Shown: piece after piece, positions 21,915 to 34,000 of the stretch
Layout of the letters: every line of letters starts with the position of its first letter
Numbering within the stretch: the first letter of the stretch is position 1
NCBI GenBank assembly: GCA_029204225.1
Contig: CM055094.1
Coordinates: 6,766,548-6,830,547 of the forward strand
Direction of reading: 5' to 3'
Source of the DNA: Diphasiastrum complanatum
Lineage: Eukaryota; Streptophyta; Lycopodiopsida; Lycopodiales; Lycopodiaceae
DNA: 64,000 bases
Notes under the pieces: generated by a model
Told to the model about the DNA's origin: nothing
The model's input: the letters and a program-made list of their open reading frames with translations, nothing else
The model's database searches: none
Program-made: the position numbers and the translations under genes

Positions 21915-24430
21915 ATATTCTCTCTAGATCACTTGTTGTCTTCATAGGTTGCTTAGCACATGCACTTGGTGTAGACATTAAAGATTGAAACTTTAGAGGT
22001 TGTAGATCTCAAGATTGGCTCCCTCGAACACATGTAGGAATTAACATACATATTTGCCCTAAGATTTGATTCACCTATAGTTTTCCATCTCTGATAAGAA
22101 TAATGACAACTCACAACTATGGAGATAACATGTCTTTATACCAAACCCATGCATCGTCTGATAAAAGACTGGACAATTGTAAAGGCATATGTGACGCGCC
22201 CTAGCATTGAGAGGGCCCATCGTCATCCAAAGGTGGTGGGTGCTTTGATCATACTTCTTTGAAGGGTGGTCGATGAAATATAATTCGTCACCCACCACCC
22301 TTGGATGAATGTGAGCTTGCTCGTGCAATTTATTGCAATGGCAATAAGTATAGGCTATTGTGGATTCCATGGGAGTCGTGGGCCTACTACCATCGAGAGA
22401 CATAGGAGAGTCGGTGGTTGCTCGAGACATGTTGTGATCAACTGCTTTGCATGGTAGTCAAGCCCCCCAACATCCAATGGCACAAGAGGCTCTGTGGGTG
22501 CTTGAGAGATAGTGATGATCTATGTCTTCCTTCCATGGTAACTACAACGTGAGATGTTGGGGATCCATGTTGCCTGCATGTCAGTGTCCACAACTTCTTG
22601 AGAGATGTTGGTGATTCATGTCGCCATGTATGTTGGTGAGCCATAACAGTTGATCAATTATGACCAAAGAGAGACATAGAGGTCGATTCACGATCTATCG
22701 AGGGCGACTAAAGAGAGACATTGTAGCAAATTCACAGAGAGGAGGTGATGATCCATGACTACCAATGGATTTTCAACATACAAATACCTATGCTACATTC
22801 CTTTATATAAAGGCAATGAAAGCTTGCCAAAGATATTTTATGAATGATTTGACTCGTCACCCTCTTGATCGAGGAGGAGTTGAAGCTCTAGACTTATGGT
22901 AGCTTACAATTTATAGACCGAGCATGCTACAAGGTCTATCAATAGTTTAGCCTGAAAGCTCAAGTGGAGTTGATCCCATTTGCTAGCTTCAAGTCAAAAC
23001 GAGTGAAGAAGCAATTAGTCTTAGTTTGTTAATGAGGAATGGCAGGCCATAAGGAGATCCCCAAAAGCTTGTCAAAATACCATGGGACATTGGGTCAAAT
23101 CCAAGGTGTTTGAGACATTTGGGGGGTGTGAGAGACAATGCAGCTCTGATTTTTTCTTTATTTACTATCGAGGATCAAATTTTGTACTCTTTCTAGATGT
23201 CCCTCAAGGCATAGGTAGACAAATTAGCAAAAAGAAAAATGGGATAAGGGGCTCGTAGGGGTCTGGACAATGTGTAGGGCGGTGAGGGACATTTTTCAAT
23301 CTCTGAAAGGTCACATAACATGACTATAAGTTGGGTGTTCATAGTCTCTCTAGGGGATCTCTTACATGCATAAAATGATTCACTAGTTATGTGCACAAAA
23401 AGCAAATCAAAATTTAGATTATTACACTATTGTATGCATCAGCAATTACAAACTTGTTTATTCAAAATTTTAATATGCATCCATGGCCACAAAAGTTGGT
23501 AGTCTGACTATATGACGACCTTAAGTCTCCCAGCTCTAAAAAGCAGTTCTGATTACATTGAGCCTCAATGAGTACTTCATTCTCCCCACTATCTTCCTAG
23601 CATTATGGGATTAGGTTTGCATGTTCGTTATCTAAAATGAAGACATTGTTTTTTTTTGTTCTTTGAGCAAAACAATGAAGTTCAGAAAGTCAACATTGCA
23701 CTTTTTATTCTACATTCCTAAAGTTGAATCTAGAAATCATGAGCATTCTAGTTCAAGCTATGCACGTGTTTGTTTCTACCTATTCATGTGATGATGCTTG
23801 GGGATGATGCATTTTCTATAGATAAGAGAAAAACCTTTTGTACCTTGTGGCTAATCCTTGGATTTGGTTGTTTAAATAGCGGTATAGTCCACGATATAAA
23901 TTAATCAATGTGGGAGTCTATCAACATTTTTACACAAGTGCTTCAATTTTGACAAGAAATGACGGAGTACACTTTATTGTTCATGAAAGTGCATCATATC
24001 TAGAAATAAAATTAAAGTGCTGTTGATATGATACCCCCTGAACCAAAAAAGGTCTTTTTAGAAACAGTCATTTATCAAATGAATGCCTTCCCATTAAGGG
24101 ATACATGGCACATGCCTATGCTAAAAGTGGAAACCCTTCCCTTTCAAAAAGAAAAGCAGTTGATACCCAGATCACATTGAGCTAAGTGCAGTAGGTAACA
24201 GCATTATGTGCCAATAAAAACAAGCATCAAAATTGTCAAGGTGGGTTTCCATATGCAATGCTCTATTAGCAAAACATGCACCCAAACGTGCCATTTATGA
24301 TTGAATAATAGCTACAAATAATATTCAGCAAACTGAGCCAGCCTAAATTTACCTCCACAAGATGTGCTCTTGTATATTGTAGATTGAATTGAGCCTCCAT
24401 AATGGGGTTTAGGGTTTAGAGCACGTTTCC
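21915..24430. other. No gene recognised between copia E and SEC5 3' end
   Basis: AT-rich anonymous sequence. It contains a short stem-loop near 22224-22307 and diffuse ttggtgatcc-like repeats at 22400-22700. The right end should include the SEC5 3' UTR. No protein family is recognisable in any open frame. Confidence 0.35.
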
Positions 24431-24435
24431 AGGCT

Positions 24436-24441
24436 TTTATT
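24436..24441 (-). terminator. Candidate polyadenylation signal of SEC5
   Basis: AATAAA on the minus strand, about 140 nt past the SEC5 stop codon, a usual distance for a plant 3' UTR. The motif is short, so chance occurrence is possible. Confidence 0.4.
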
Positions 24442-24581
24442 CCCCCCATGAATTATGACTCGCAATCACTTTATCATACAATGATGAAATAAACTACAGC
24501 CAAGCATAACACTTGGTGGAAAGGAAACACTGCAAAATTATGTATCCCCAAGGAATGCATTACAAGAATCCCGAAAGAATC

Positions 24582-25034
24582 TCATCTGATATCATCATCA
24601 TCAATTTTCGAATATTTCCGGATACTTCGCCTCGACTCTGGCCTTGATTCTGATTGCATCTTCGAAAATCTGTCAGTCCTTGAAATAGTTTTACTGCGCT
24701 GTATATCGCTGCTTCCGGCATCGCTTGCAATATCTGAACTAGCATATCCAGATGGTTGGAAAGGCGAGACAGGCGGCAGACCTGCATAAGGCTTCCCTGA
24801 ATCAGATTCAGATATGCTTGAGCCAGATGACATTCGCCGGTGTCGGCCTAGCATAGCAGTTCCCCTCTGAGATTGGGATGATATCACTGAGAAATTTGAA
24901 GGTAGAGAAGCAGTTTGTTTGCCAGCTTCTGGTGTCGGCTCGAGAAGCCGTCCATCCATGAAGCACATGGTATTGACTCGTGTCCTCTTGAGTTCAGATG
25001 ATAAGAGCTCACCAGAAATTTTACGAGCAATATT
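24582..25034 (-). CDS. SEC5: SEC5 exon 21, terminal (residues 1065-1214)
   Basis: It encodes [17 protein letters not shown], matching ELLQQELERTRVNTACF, then a long low-complexity tail rich in Ser, Arg and Asp ([38 protein letters not shown]) ending in a TGA. The tail is clearly longer than I remember for Arabidopsis SEC5A (about 150 versus 75 residues in this exon). A phosphorylated, disordered C-terminus is an inference only. Confidence 0.92.
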   Translation of the reverse strand, partial: NIARKISGELLSSELKRTRVNTMCFMDGRLLEPTPEAGKQTASLPSNFSVISSQSQRGTAMLGRHRRMSSGSSISESDSGKPYAGLPPVSPFQPSGYASSDIASDAGSSDIQRSKTISRTDRFSKMQSESRPESRRSIRKYSKIDDDDIR

Positions 25035-28000
25035 CTGTAAAAACACATCCGCAAAGGTGAGAAAAGTCCTTATGGAAGTATTTGAGACTAAAATTGAGAT
25101 TAAACATGCAAAAAGTGTGGGGCACGAGGTCAGTATCAAAGCATATCAAGCAATAATAATAATGCTCTTGCAAAAGTATCACTGAAGTGAGATTCAATCA
25201 TGACTGCATTATGATTCCGGATCCAAACAAATTTGACAGAAAGAAAATGAGGGGGGGGCAAGGCGCAGTTTGGAGGTGGAGGGGGAATGTTGTTCTGACT
25301 TCCAATAATGAATTGCATGAAGTTGGACCATGTAAAATGCATATTTAAATTATTTTCTCAAATCATATATATGCATCACAGTTTACTAATTTCCTCCTGC
25401 ATATTCTGACTTCCAATAATGAATTGCATGAAGTTGGACCATGTAAAATGCATATTTAAATTATTTTCTCAAATCATATATATGCATCACAGTTTACTAA
25501 TTTCCTCCTGCATCTTCTTTCCATTCAAATCAGTAGGGTCTGATTCTGAATCAGATTGAATTGCGACATCCAATTCTGAAATTCATCAACTCAAAATGAC
25601 AGGTAAATAATTTATATTTTGCATAAGATCTTCTGGGTAACCACTTACAAGAATGTCATCTCCTGACGTGATTCCATTCGGCAAACGTTCCTCCATCAAG
25701 AATCCATCTTCACCCCCTCTTGTTGGTCGTCGACTGTGACCCATATTTTCAGTCAATTCGCCACCATTTTCTGGTACTTTTTGGAGAAGTAGCTCTCTGA
25801 GTGATCTGAGTGCTTCCCCCGCAGATGAAGTGAAATATGCATGAAGCACATTCTCAATGTAATCCCACTATGCACACGTATACGACTGTCAAAAATTAGA
25901 AGCTAGCACTAAACGGCTCACAAGAGATCAACTAAATTGAGTGCTTGACGAAAATAAGCTACCCACGATAAACGCCTTATCCACATAGACATCAAACAAT
26001 CTAGTTGTAAGGAAAAGAGTTTAAAAGCATGCATTTTAGAAACAGTTATGAAGTAATCAGCTGCAGTTGCCCGTTCCGGAACGGAACGCGTTCCATTCCA
26101 GAATGTGGCCAAAATAGATAAATAAAAATTCGTAATTATCTAACAAAGGGAAAAAAATCGTTTTTTTTTTTACGTCATATCACATTCTGACCCCGTACAT
26201 TCCAAGTCATTTGGGTCCAAACAGGTTTCTAAGCTACCGATGCACGACAAGGAGAACAGTCGGCCTGTTTTGAGGAAACAATACATTTGAGCTGCTATTT
26301 AGAAACTCTGCATGATCCCCATAGCAGAAGTCGATGAATTTATAATTCTCCAGAAGTGAAAGGACAGAACAGCTAACATTATGGACTTCTTTACATCGCC
26401 CTCCTGCAAATGAACCATGCCACTGAAGCTCCCCACAAAGAACTCAAGACTCTAAACTCAAACTGACAGAGTTTTTCGACAGAGTATGATAGAGACTGTT
26501 GACCTGTATAAGGACTGGACCAATTGACTAAATGGGCAATTTCCATCAGTTAGCTTGGTACCTTTTATGTAGACACCTGAGCTCGGTGCTATAAATTTGT
26601 CTTTATTGCCAAAGCATATCTAAGATTCCTAGGTTGCCATAAGACGGATTCTGACAATGATGCGTACACATAACTTCCAATTGCATACAACTTCGTGATT
26701 TTATGAGTCGTTTGCTTTTACAATGACTACACAACTGAAGACTGCGAAGCATTCACTTAATCTCAGCTCACATCAGTTAGCTACATAGGTTCATCTGTTA
26801 CATATAGACTGCTTGTCAATTGTTGTGTAGGATTAAGTACTCATGGGCTCTAGTTACCATATTTAATTGCAACATGGAGAACCTGCCGTAAGTAGATGTG
26901 TATGGGGCTTAGAAACTCGTTCCGACCCTTTTGGGCCAGAATGTACTGGGTCGGAAGGTTTTTTTTTTTTTTAAATTAAAAAAAAAGGTATTAAAGCACC
27001 TGCTGGCCGTAATCTTTCTTCTTTTTGATAGTACATTGAGGGATGCTTTGAGATCAATATTAAGAACGCATCCACAACTTAGCATCGATGTCCTAAGCAT
27101 TACACCCAAAACCCACAACAAAGGTGCCATCCAAAGGGAACAACAGTTACAAAGTGAAGATCAAGGGATGTGTGGATTAATGAGAAACTATAAAATGGAT
27201 ACACTATGTAATGATATTACTTCAATAAAGTGTGGCAGAAACAAGACCATGATGCTTTATGGTGGTACAGTAGAATATTTGTCAGCACTAGTTTGAATAG
27301 GCCTCTAAGTACAAACTTCCAACATTGTAAACCCCAAACCCTAAAGAGCAACAATGCTATCAACAGCGAACAACAAGAACATGGTCACATAGACCAAGGG
27401 ATATGTGAATTGGTGAGAAAGTATAAAATGGAACCCAGGAAATGATACTACTTCAATAAAGTGAGTGGGAAGAAAAAAGACTGTTCCTTTCTATACTGGG
27501 ACAACCAAGTATTTGACCAAGTGTAAAACACAGAGAGTTGAATTCAGAGCACAACCCTCTTTTGGCACTTTGTACATTAACCCAAAGCAAAAGTGAAATA
27601 CTCTCAAAGGAAGAAAGGCAACCACAGATGCTGCTATGAATAACGTCTTCTAAGAGAGTACACTACTTACTTTGCAATAGCCAAAAAACAATATTTGAAG
27701 TGACAAAGTAGAAAGATTTATGAGTTTTTGGGTGATAGAATATACTTGTTCAACCTGCAGGAAAAACAAAGCATCAGACAGGCTTTCACAAGCAATTTGG
27801 TAGAATTTACCTCCAGCATAAGCTGGCAGTAACCGTTCACATCAAAAGATCTCAAAGCCTTGGTCTTACTGTCACTGAAGATATTTAGAAGAGCATCGAG
27901 CAGACCTTCAACTAACACACTGAGAACTTTCTGTTGATAGGGTTTTGCTCCTGCATAGACCTAACACTCACCAGAGGTACTACTTTATAAGTACTGGATT

Positions 28001-31000
28001 GTACAGGAATGTAAATGTGAAAAATAACACAAGCTAATTTGATTTTGTAGAAGCCAAAACAAAAAAAGCACGCCTAAGCCCCATATTACCCAACTCAGGT
28101 AAAAGCTTCTGACAGAGGACCTCAAAGCTGACTGCTCAGCCAAAGAGAATACTAGCTCCAACTTGGAATATGAGTTATAACTTTCAAATAGAATTTGAGA
28201 ATTCCAAATAATCCATGCATGGAGCGATAACAGACAATCTAAACATTTCTTCTTCCAGTTTACAGTTTAAGGTCTAGACCTCAGCATGAACAGCAATTAA
28301 GGGATGCAATAGCTCAATGACAGCATCACGAACACCCTGCAAAGATGCAACAGGAAAAATATAGATGGCTAGAAACACTCGAGAAAGAAAACAAGCCTAC
28401 AAAAGGGGTTGCACCATGCATTAAAAGTCATAAAAGAAAGCCCACAAACAGTTGTTCCATATCAGCTAAACCCATACCATACCTTGACGGGGGGTGCAGC
28501 TGACCACGGAGTACCATCATCTAGAAGATATGCAGCTGCAGCTGTACCTACCAAAGTAGCCTGCATTACAGTAGACCTGATTCAAAAATGTAAGCAAATA
28601 TGATAATAAAGATGCAAAGAGCAATCTCAAAGGATGCATGTGTAGGAGAATGATGATGTATGCATGCAACACCAATCTCACGGTGATATAATACACTAAC
28701 TAAATGTTAGACCCTGTAGAAAAATGATTAAAAAGATATAATTGAAAGTACAAAGCTGCATGCAACACCAGTTTCACGGTGATATAATACACTAACTGAA
28801 TTTTAGACCCTGAAGAGAAATGATGAACAAGATGTCATTGAAAGTACAACGCAAACTTTGATGATAAATGAAAAGTACAAAGACAACAGATCTTACCCTG
28901 CGGGACTTCTCACAGCTATGTTGGATGCAAGTATGCTAAGCTGTTCTCATTATGCCACCATCTAAATAGACTGATGCTACACAAGTTTTCTTTCTGAAAA
29001 AGTGGGGTGACTCTGCTTATTTACAGGTGTCCCACCTCCATAGTACATAGGCCAATAATCACTGATGCCAAGTAGGTCCTCCATCAACCTAGTTAGTATG
29101 TCCTCCCTACATAATTTTTATAACTATGATCGATTGCTCAATGCACACTAATCTTTCCAAAAAGAAATGTAGTTGATATTTTTTTCCAATAGAGGAAAAT
29201 CCGCAACAACTGTTCCAAAGCTGTATTAAAGAAAAGTTTAGTGACAATATTAACATAAATGGCAGACAATCCAAAACAAAATATTAGCTCACCTTCGCAT
29301 AATTGTACTGGCTTAAGATCTTCTCTTCAAGCACAGAAAATGACTCCTCTACTTCTTCCACTTTCGAGGACCCACCATCATCTGCTCCTCTCCCTTTTCT
29401 GTTACCACCAAGCAAAAGTTGGATCATGCTTCTGACAATCTCTAATGGAAAAATTCAAGTGTAACAGTCACTGTTAAACTCAAGAAATAAATAATAGATT
29501 TACCTATCATAAGACCACACATCTTCGTATTTTCTGGAAAGCTCAGGTAAAAGAAGGTTCTTGGAGTAGCCAATGTTACTCAAAAGCATCAAGTATCGTT
29601 GATGTGAATTAACAACCTCCAAACCAACTTGAAGGCCGGAAAATTTATCCATTGACTGCAGCTGGCCATTTTCTATAGCAATATTTTCTTCTTGCAGGTT
29701 GCTTTCTGAAATCTCTCCTGCAACTCTTTCCAAACATTCTGCAAAGCTCATCAGGAAGCAGCTCTTAGGCTCAGGGTTCAAATCGACTGTCAGAGAGCTC
29801 TGGTTATCTTCAGGTTATAACTTCATATTCTACTCGACAGTACCAACTGCTATTCTTGAAACACAAAACAATACTATAGAGCTAATTACAGCCTATGCGA
29901 CCAGTCACCAGTGTGAAAGGGTGATTTTACCAGTAAGATCACAAAAGCACTCAAAAAAAGTGACCTTCACAGTTTCCTGCATCTGCTGAAATTGAATGCC
30001 CATCTCTTCATGAACTGATGCTTCATTCTTTAGCCTCAAGATAGTTCTGTACCCACAATACTCTCATGAGCAGGCAAGAACTACATTACAATAAAATACA
30101 AAACGATCCATTCTAACATTTAACTTGGAATCACCAAAACAACCCATAAATGTCATACATCACTGATCGAATAGAGGTCAATGGCTAAGTCACAATTATT
30201 GACCACACTGTTCCGCAATGATAAAGATGTCCAAAGCTAAGCACTTGGCATACAACCAATGAAGTGGGCAGAACTACATAAGCCATAATTTTAATAGAAG
30301 TATCCAACATACAACTCCTATGACGAAATGTTTAGTTGATAGTCTCAAATCATGTTAAATGTATAAAAATGGGTTTTACGGGTTCAGGGTTTAAGGCTTT
30401 AGGGTTAAGGGTTTTTGGTTAATGAACAAAGACAACGCATACAAGATAAATTGAATGAAATTTTGCATAATCAAAGACCACATACTGTTTCATATAGTCT
30501 ATAGTGGACATGAGCATATCACGAAAACGTAAAGGTAAAGAAGAGATGGCGAAAGGCGAGCCACTTCGTTGAACAGCAGCTACTGGTATCCACTCTTCAT
30601 CATTCACTAGCTCTGATGTGGCCCCTCTCATCAAAGCACATAATCTCAAGATGAACACCCTCGTAACTTCGGTACGCAAAACCAATAAAGCTTGCACTGC
30701 AAAAGCATCAGATTTCTCAGATTCCTTCCTGATCAAGGCGTGCAAACTAAAATAGCATGTGGTTGCCCAAAAGAATTTGGCTTTAAATGGTAAGTCACAA
30801 ACTCACACACTCACATAGGTAATTCTTTATTGAATTTAGACTCGCAGACCGCACATTGTTAGAAAAAAGGTCTCTCCCACTACCAATCCCTTGGCCTGAT
30901 TTGAAATTCAGGTAAACTTACTTTACCTGCACTAGGAGGTGCACAATCATTCCCTTCCAAAGAAATGCACGCTTTCGAGATTTCCTCCACAGCCTCCTGC

Positions 31001-34000
31001 ATGTATGGGCGCATTTCGCTTGCATCTGCAAGTGCTAAAAAGGCATTCTGGACCTGATGTAAGGAAATTCCAACAAGCATTTCAGATAACCTTCACGACA
31101 GCTTAACCGCGATCCAGCAGAGAATTTGCAGCATCCATCTACTTTTCACATGCTTTAAATAGAAAGTTGGCAGTTACGTCAACATGTAACCTGTTGAAGA
31201 TTGGAAAAACACATAGCCCGTTGGAGGCTATTGCCTGAGAGAAGGTATCCTAACAAACATTTGATGTTCTGTTCAGAATGTGCTTTAATGCAAATACAGA
31301 AAGCATAGTACAGTCCCATCCGTCATGGATCACTATACCTCCTGTTCTCATTTCCCTAACTAATCTGCCTAGCTGTAAATTCTGCACAGAATAAAACTTA
31401 GGAAAAATCTTCATCATGCATAGAGATTGGATCCTTCCCTTCCTGTTAATGGCTACTTATAAAATGAGGTGAATGAAGTGACATCATTGTAAAGATTTCA
31501 TATTTCTGTCTCTATGCCTACAATGACTAGCCATAAAGTTTACATTCCAGTTTTCTGTTGCTGCATACCATCTGCATTAACAAAAGCGGGGGAGGGATGC
31601 ATGGTGTAGGAAAATTAACCCAGGATTTCTCTAGACTGGGAGTCAGGTATCCAGTATTCTTGCTGGGCACGATCTCTGATTGTCATTTTCTCTGCACTGA
31701 AATCGCTGCATTCTTTTTCTTTTGTTCTTCTCACCATAAATAGAACCAGAGGCTTGGGTATCTGCCCAAGAGTGGGGAGGGAATTAAGCCTGGGTGGGCA
31801 AGCCCCAACCCAAGCCCACTACACGGCCACAACATGCACAGGCCAATTACATTGCTGAATTGTTGAAGCAAAGGATACACTAATCACTGCATTTTTCAAG
31901 AAGCGATATGTAGGTCAACAAGCGGTCTTCAGCCCAACAAGTGGCTGCTGGCATTTTGGTTAAGACATCCTCTCTGTGAGTTTGTTCAATTCCACTCAGC
32001 CAAACCAAAGTACATTCAACGTTCAAGCAAAGTACAAATGTCTTCGGTATTGACTATTGTATAGCATATATATAGAGGGAGAAATTTCTGAAATCTCAAA
32101 AAAAATTCACATTAGAATCAAAATGTGAATCTAGAATCTATTTGAATGGAAATTTTAAAAGCAAAGAATAAAAAGATGTTGTTTGGAACTATGATAGAAG
32201 CTAGCTTGTAAAGACATGTTATGCTTCTTGGTTTCCAAGGGGAGGCTCGAACCTGGGACCAAAGAAACTTTGGATGCCAAGCTAACCAGTTGAGCATAAA
32301 GACATGTTATGGGAGAGTATGGGCAGCGAAGACATAGAAGCTAGCTTGCAACATTTCTGTCACTAGCATATCAAAACCTCAACAAAAATGTAAAAGAGCA
32401 ATAGCGCATCATCCACTGCATGCATGAAACTACAACTAGGTCTTTTCTGCCTACAATCTAAAGAAGAAATAGACAAATACAATGGCAATTACCTTAGATT
32501 CATACAAAGATAATATGCCATGCACCAAGAGTATAACTTCTTCCAGCGAATGTGTTGTGTATTTCATATCCCCCGTCTTGTCCTCAAACTGGTAATTCCC
32601 ATAATAACTCTGATTAGCTCTAGCTTTTTTTGTTTGTAACCCAGTGCCATTGCCAGAAGTGCCAGGTTGTGAAACCTAAACAATTGCAACAACACAGTCA
32701 ACATACAATGATACCACATCAAGAATTTTAGTAACTCCATACAAACAAGACTGAGATTTAAGAGCAAAACTCATTGATACACTGGCATGAAGAGAAATCA
32801 CCTTTGCAAACTTTCCATTGAATATCGACAGAGCAAGCTGCCAAAAGTGTGGAACATATCGTATGATTACTGCTGTGAGTCGACGAATCAGTCTCAGTAA
32901 AAGTGCATCTGACTCATCACCAGCAGAATCTTTAGCTTGAGTTTCTCCAGCATCCCTATCCTGCTCCCCTAAAAGGAGAGAGAGGTCCACTTCGGACTGC
33001 ATATGCTCAATGCAAATTTCAAAACATAGTTAAACCACATTTCATGTTGTGTGATATGACATAATGCTAAAGTTTAGGGTTTACGGTACAGATTAAAAAA
33101 GCTACATGAATAACAAACCTGGAGAGTGGGTTCCCGCTGATGTGCAATAGACCACTCGACAAAAGTAACACAAAAAATCCAATCTTCAAAGGATGTTGGG
33201 GGTTTAAGGTTTAAAGTTTAAAGTTACAGTGTCACTTACAGTTGTGTTTGATTCACGCTGAAGTTGCTTCCATCTTGCATCAGATTGAACTTTCTCCCGA
33301 ACCCGCCCATGCAGAGCATCCATCTGTGATTCATGTTCCAAAACACAACCTTCAAGAAGCCCTCGAATCCTTCGATCCTGGTCATCAATTATCACAACAT
33401 TGTGTAAACTGTCACTTGACAAAGTAAATTCTTAGCTGCATGACACTAAAGCATTAAAAGGTATACACATCAGGAGTGTGAGGCTAGCCGAAGTAGCAAA
33501 CAAAAGCAGAATAAATAGATACCACTAGGATGCCAGTGTTGTATACACTGAACCTGAATGTTGAGATAATGCCAAACTGGATCTGAATCGGGTTCCAACT
33601 CCAACAGTATGCGTATTGTGTTCTCCAGCTGCAAACAGCCCAATACACATTCGTTAAGACCTTCTTCTGGTGCATTCGGCAACAAATTTAGGACCAAGCA
33701 AACAAATCAAGTAAACTCACTTTAATTAAGAAGTGAAAAAATTTCTATAATTGGAACTGGCTTTTATTTTCTAGTGTAACCACCCAAAAATCTGTTTTTA
33801 TTTGTAATTCTTATGACTTCCAAAGAGAGCACCTCACTCTCACCGGCAGTTTTGAGTTTCCTCGGATCCCCCACTTCTCATGGGTAGTGCAGGATCTCAC
33901 CAAGTTTATTCTCAAAGATTTTACAAGAATATTACTTTACAGTTCATTGTCCATTAACAATATGGCTGCTAATCAAGGCAACTCCTCAATTAAGTAACAA

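Noticed and set aside
33378-33430. Upstream acceptor (atgcag near 33436) for SEC5 exon 9
   Set aside because: Using it brings an in-frame stop before the conserved RIRGLLEG block. The gaccag site keeps frame and alignment.
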